56,103 nucleotides of DNA from Bradyrhizobium sacchari. Its GTDB lineage: Bacteria; Pseudomonadota; Alphaproteobacteria; Rhizobiales; Xanthobacteraceae. Positions 50,273-56,103 of this stretch are shown here, piece by piece; the first letter of the stretch is position 1; each line of letters starts with the position of its first letter. The stretch is from contig NZ_LWIG01000022.1 of assembly GCF_002068095.1 (NCBI RefSeq), positions 6,224 through 62,326 on the forward strand, given 5' to 3'. Made by a program: the position numbers and the translations under genes. The notes under the pieces were generated by a model that saw only the letters and a program-made list of their open reading frames with translations, had not been told where the DNA came from and made no database searches.

Positions 50273-50287
50273 GCGAGCTAGAACCAA

Positions 50288-50305
50288 TGTGACTATTGTG
50301 ACTAT
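50288..50305 (-). promoter_or_regulatory. 9-bp tandem repeat, probable antitoxin operator
   Basis: TGTGACTAT occurs twice in direct tandem (50288-50296 and 50297-50305) in the leader of the antitoxin gene. Its AT content and place suggest the promoter and the site where the antitoxin-toxin complex autoregulates. Confidence 0.6.
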
Positions 50306-50422
50306 AAATCTGCGTAACCGGCCACTCAAGGCTCCTGCTGCACCTCGAAGCACCTCCAAAGCTGCTCGTTTCTTCATCCGAGTGCCCACCAAAAAGTTCC
50401 TCTTTCACTTCCCTTCGCCTCT

Positions 50423-50470
50423 CTTTCGTCTTGCTTTCGTTTTTTGGTGTGATCTAATCAAAAACGAAAG
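50423..50470 (+). promoter_or_regulatory. Probable GlpR operator upstream of glpD
   Basis: CTTTCGT occurs at 50423-50429 and 50434-50440, and the second extends to a perfect 11-bp inverted repeat CTTTCGTTTTT (50434-50444) / AAAAACGAAAG (50460-50470). DeoR-family GlpR proteins recognise TTTCG-type repeats, and the element is in the only AT-rich DNA before glpD, so it is the probable operator-promoter of the operon. Confidence 0.75.
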
Positions 50471-50512
50471 TAGCCGCTCGATGGAACGGGCGGTCGCCGG
50501 GGGATGCGTCTG

Positions 50513-52050
50513 TTGGAGCGTATTTTCGATCTCGCCATCATCGGAGGCGGTGTTAACGGCTGCGGCATCGCGCGCGATGCCGTGGGCCGCGGCAACACGG
50601 TTTTCCTGTGTGAAATGAACGATCTGGCGAGCGGGACGTCGTCCTGGTCGACCAAGCTGGTGCACGGTGGCCTGCGCTATCTCGAATATTACGAGTTTCG
50701 GCTGGTCCGCGAGGCGCTGATCGAGCGCGAGATCCTCTGGGGCATCGCGCCCCACATCATCCGTCCTTTGCGTTTCGTCTTGCCGCATCACGCCGGCCTT
50801 CGCCCGGCCTGGCTGCTGCGTCTCGGCCTCTTCCTCTATGATCATATCGGCGGCCGTCATCTGCTGCCCGCCACGCGCTCGGTCGACCTGCGGCGCGATG
50901 AGGTCGGCAAGCCGCTGATCCCGAATCGCTACAGCCGCGCCTTCGAATATTCGGACTGCTTCGTCGATGACGCCCGTCTCGTCGTGCTCAACGCACGCGA
51001 TGCCGCCGACAAGGGCGCCGAAATCCGCACCCGCACCCGCGCCACCGAGATCCGCCAGGCCGACGGGGTCTGGACCGTCAGCATGCTCAACACGCTGACC
51101 GGTGAGCGCTCGCAGGTCCGGGCTCGGGCGCTGGTCAATGCCGGCGGCCCCTGGGTCGAGGACGTGCTCGGCCGCGGCGCCGGCGTGAATGCGAGAGCCA
51201 AGGTGCGCCTGGTGCAGGGCTCGCACATCGTGGTCAAGAAGCTCTACGATCACGACCGCGCCTACATGTTCCAGAATGCCGACGGCCGCATCATCTTCGT
51301 GATCCCGTACCAGGACGATTTCACCCTGATCGGCACCACCGACCGCGACTATGACGGCGATCCCGCCAAGGTGAAGGCAACGCCCGAGGAGATCCAATAT
51401 CTCTGCACCGCCGCGAGCGAATATCTGGCGAAGCCCGTGAAGCCGGAGGACGTGGTCTGGACCTATTCGGGCGTGCGGCCGCTCTATGACGACGGCGCCA
51501 GCGAGGCCAAGGCCGCGACGCGCGACTATGTGTTCGAGCTCGACACGCCCGGCGGTTCTCCGCTGCTGTCGATCTATGGCGGCAAGATCACGACCTACCG
51601 CCGCCTCGCCGAGGAGGCGCTGGAGCGCCTTGCGCCTTATCTGCGCAGCGCGAAGGCGCGCGAGGGCTGGACCGGTAAATGGCCGCTGCCCGGCGGCGAT
51701 ATGAACGTGTCCGATATCGACGACCTGATCGTGGAGCTGCAGCGCGGCTATCCCTTCCTCGGCCATGAACATGCGCGGCGCCTGGCGCGGGCCTATGGCA
51801 CCCGCGCCATCAAGCTCCTGGGCGACGCGAAATCCGCAGCCGATCTCGGTCAGGCCTTTGGTGCCACGCTGAGCGAGCGCGAGGTCCGCTATCTCATGGC
51901 CAACGAATGGGCCGTCACCGCCGAGGACATCGTCTGGCGCCGTTCCAAGCTCGGCCTGCGACTAAGTGCCGACGAGATCGCCGCCTTGGACGACTGGATC
52001 AGGAGCCACGCTGTGCCGCAAACTCCCCTGCTGGAAGCAGGAGGACGCTC

Positions 52051-52054
<4 letters not shown>
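50513..52054 (+). CDS. glpD: Aerobic glycerol-3-phosphate dehydrogenase
   Basis: The FAD enzyme (513 residues from this start) oxidises glycerol-3-phosphate to dihydroxyacetone phosphate at the inner membrane and passes electrons to quinone. It shows the FAD motif DLAIIGGGVNGCGIARDA at the N-terminus, SGTSSWSTKLVHGGLRYLEYYE, and a C-terminal domain with LIVELQRGYPFLG. I chose TTG 50513 because GGGGGA then has an 8-base spacer; ATG 50504 has no spacer. It is first in the glp operon and overlaps glpS by four bases. Confidence 0.93.
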
Positions 52055-53127
<1,073 letters not shown>

Positions 53128-53139
53128 GAGGGATGCGCC

Positions 53140-54224
53140 ATGGCCCGCATTGACCTCGTCGATCTCGCCCATTCCTATGGCGGCAATGATGCGCCGCAGG
53201 AAAGCTTTGCGCTGAAGCCGGTCACCATGACCTGGCGGCAGGGCGGCGCCTATGCGCTGCTCGGTCCATCCGGCTGCGGCAAGACCACGCTGCTCAACGT
53301 CATCTCCGGCATCATCACGCCGTCGCGGGGGAAAATCCTGTTCGACGGCGTGGACATCACACCGCTGTCAACCCAGAAGCGCAACATCGCCCAGGTGTTC
53401 CAGTTTCCGGTGATCTACGACACTATGACGGTGGGGCAGAACCTGGCGTTTCCGCTGAAGAACCGCGGCGTGCCGAAGGCCGATATCGACAGGCGCGTCG
53501 CCGAGATCGGACGCCTGCTCGATCTCGAACCCTATCTGAACCGCAAGGCGACCCGCCTCACGGCCGACGCCAAGCAGAAGATCTCGCTCGGCCGCGGCCT
53601 CGTGCGAAACGACGTTGCCGCCGTGCTGTTCGACGAGCCGCTGACCGTGATCGATCCCGAGCTGAAATGGCAGCTCCGATCCAAGCTGAAGGCGCTGCAT
53701 CGCGAGCTCGACCTCACGATGATCTACGTCACCCACGACCAGACCGAGGCGCTGACCTTCGCCGACACCGTGGTCGTCATGCATGACGGCCGCGTCGTGC
53801 AGAGCGGCACGCCGGCCGAGCTGTTCGACAAGCCGGCGCACACCTTCGTCGGCTATTTCATCGGCTCGCCCGGCATGAACATCCTGCCGGCGGAGGTGAG
53901 GGGACGCGAGGCGGTGATCGACGGTCACGTGATCGCGCTGAACCGCGCCTACGACAAGCTTCCGGCCGGCGCGAAGATCGAGATCGGCGTGCGCCCTGAA
54001 TTCGTGGAGGCCGTCGCCCCCGGACCCGGCCTGCTCACCGCAAAGATCGAGCGTATCGACGACCTCGGCCGCATCCGCTTCGCGCGAACGCGCCTCGGCG
54101 ATGCCAAGCTCGCGGCGCGCGCGCCGGCGGGCTTTGCGGGCTCGGACGGCTCGGCCGGGCTGAAATTCGATCCGTCGCACGTCCACGTCTATGCCGACAG
54201 CCTTCTGGTGGAGGGAGCCGCCTG

Positions 54225-54225
<1 letters not shown>
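53140..54225 (+). CDS. glpT: Glycerol ABC transporter ATPase GlpT
   Basis: The 361-residue second ATPase has a standard Walker A GPSGCGKTT (42-50), A-loop Tyr13, Q88, Walker B with VLFDEP (Glu166) and a normal switch His199 (VTHDQTEA). Its ABC signature is missing: the place of LSGGQ is taken by LTADAKQK (140-147). This complements GlpS, which has the signature but not the switch His. The regulatory C-terminal domain starts near 240. It is 12 bases after glpS and its stop overlaps glpP. It is not related to the E. coli glycerol-3-phosphate antiporter of the same name. Confidence 0.9.
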
Positions 54226-55198
<973 letters not shown>

Positions 55199-55199
<1 letters not shown>

Positions 55200-56005
55200 T
55201 GCATTCGATTCCCGGCCGCCGCCTCATCATGGGGCTGTTCCTGGTCTTCCTGCTGCTGCCGATCTACTGGCTCGTCAACATGAGCTTCAAGACCAACGCC
55301 GAGATCGTCTCGACGATGACGCTGTGGCCGCATACTCCGACGCTGCAGCACTACAAGCGCATCTTCACCGACGAGAGCTGGTATTCCGGCTACATCAATT
55401 CGCTGGAATATGTCGTCCTCAACACCATCATCTCGATCTCGGTGGCGCTGCCTGCGGCCTACGCGTTCTCGCGCTACCGCTTCCTCGGCGACAAGCATCT
55501 GTTCTTCTGGCTGCTGTCGAACCGCATGGCGCCGGCGGCGGTCTATGCGCTGCCGTTCTTCAACCTCTATTCGGCGATCGGGCTGTTCGACACGCCGTGG
55601 GCCGTCGCGCTCGCGCATTGCATCTTCAACGTTCCGCTCGCGGTGTGGATCCTCGAAGGTTTCGTCTCCGGCGTGCCGCGCGAGATCGACGAGACCGCTT
55701 TCCTCGACGGCTATTCCTTCCCGCGCTTCTTCATCAAGATCCTGGTGCCGCTGATCGCGAGCGGCATCGGCGTCGCCGCCTTCTTCTGCTTCATGTTCTC
55801 CTGGGTCGAGTTGCTGCTGGCGCGCACGCTGACCTCGGTGCAGGCCAAGCCCATTGCCGCGATCATGACGCGTACGGTTTCGGCGGCCGGCATGGACTGG
55901 GGCCTCCTGGCTGCCGCCGGCGTGCTGACCATCATTCCGGGCGCGCTGGTGATCTGGTTCGTCCGCAACTACATCGCGCGCGGCTTCGCGCTCGGCCGCG
56001 TGTAA
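55199..56005 (+). CDS. glpQ: Glycerol ABC transporter permease GlpQ
   Basis: The 268-residue permease, with six helices, pairs with GlpP. Its EAA-type loop is PREIDETAFLDGYSFPRFFIKILVP (about 158-183), the MalG-like form. The ATG shares one base with the glpP stop. It is not the glycerophosphodiesterase that bears the same symbol in E. coli. Confidence 0.9.
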
Positions 56006-56016
56006 GGGAGGCATCA

Positions 56017-56103
56017 ATGGAATCCATCGCATGGATGGCCTGGACGCTGCCGACCGCGATCTTCTTCGCCGCGCTGGCCTGCACGCTGGCGGTGATGACG
56101 TGG
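56017..56103 (+). CDS. glpU: Small membrane protein of the glycerol operon (GlpU/DUF2160-like, partial)
   Basis: Only 29 codons are in the window: MESIAWMAWTLPTAIFFAAL and a few more hydrophobic residues. Position (11 bases after glpQ, behind AAGGGAGG) and hydrophobic start match the small integral membrane protein found between the permease and solute-binding genes in rhizobial glp operons. Identity is inferred mainly from gene order. Confidence 0.7.
   Translation, partial: MESIAWMAWTLPTAIFFAALACTLAVMTW

Overview
The window looks like a chromosomal segment of a high-GC alphaproteobacterium, most likely Bradyrhizobium or a close relative (Nitrobacteraceae). The evidence is strong third-position GC bias, the glpDSTPQU glycerol operon of rhizobia, promoters matching the EcfG general-stress consensus (GGAAC-N16-CGTT), and many short palindromic intergenic repeats (CATTCCGGG/CCCGGAATG, CATTGCGAGCGCAGCGAAGCAA and GTAGGGTGGGCAAAG types). 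I see no rRNA, tRNA, CRISPR, prophage or transposase gene. Two genes are cut by the window edges: a hydrolase at the left and glpU at the right.

Layout, left to right. 1-5.7 kb: a secreted alpha/beta hydrolase, phosphoglucomutase, and a vanillate-demethylase-like operon (oxygenase, GntR regulator, reductase) behind an AT-rich promoter with two TGTATACA sites. 5.9-11.5 kb: a GGDEF-EAL protein; a flavin hydroxylase divergent from a MarR regulator; a SnoaL-like protein divergent from a TetR regulator with twin operators. 11.6-14.2 kb: a divergent hydroxymethylbilane synthase convergent with hemE, then a small stress gene. 14.3-17.3 kb: a PAS-GGDEF cyclase, slyX and trhO. 17.5-23.2 kb: an atypical gamma-glutamyltransferase and a paoABC-type periplasmic aldehyde oxidoreductase. 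23.2-31.1 kb: FKBP isomerase, CsbD, cupin, two VOC proteins, a FecR-domain protein coupled to an outer-membrane beta-barrel, a divergent PMT-type glycosyltransferase, an OmpA-like protein and small secreted or membrane proteins. 31.1-40.4 kb: a YcaQ/AlkX-like DNA glycosylase, a DUF2809 protein, an MFS transporter, an RND efflux pair with its TetR regulator, and a flavin reductase. 40.6-46.8 kb: a beta-oxidation operon (fadE, thiolase, fadJ) followed by a YciA-type thioesterase. 47-56 kb: small proteins, a HAD phosphatase, a GlpR-type regulator, a VapBC-type toxin-antitoxin module, and the glycerol operon glpD-glpS-glpT-glpP-glpQ-glpU behind a probable GlpR operator.

How the parts work together. 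Glycerol enters through the GlpSTPQ ABC transporter and, after phosphorylation, is oxidised by GlpD; GlpR probably represses the operon. FadE, the thiolase and FadJ together cover beta-oxidation. The van-like and hydroxylase clusters are small aromatic-degradation units, each with its own regulator.

The points most worth a second look are: complementary loss of catalytic motifs in the two glycerol-transporter ATPases (one consensus and one degenerate ATP site); EcfG-type promoters linking three orphan small genes; a FecR/beta-barrel pair with a Pro/Ser/Thr linker beside a PMT glycosyltransferase; two tandem leader hairpins that bury the ribosome binding site of a VOC gene; and a remnant of a SnoaL gene fused to the end of the hydroxylase gene.
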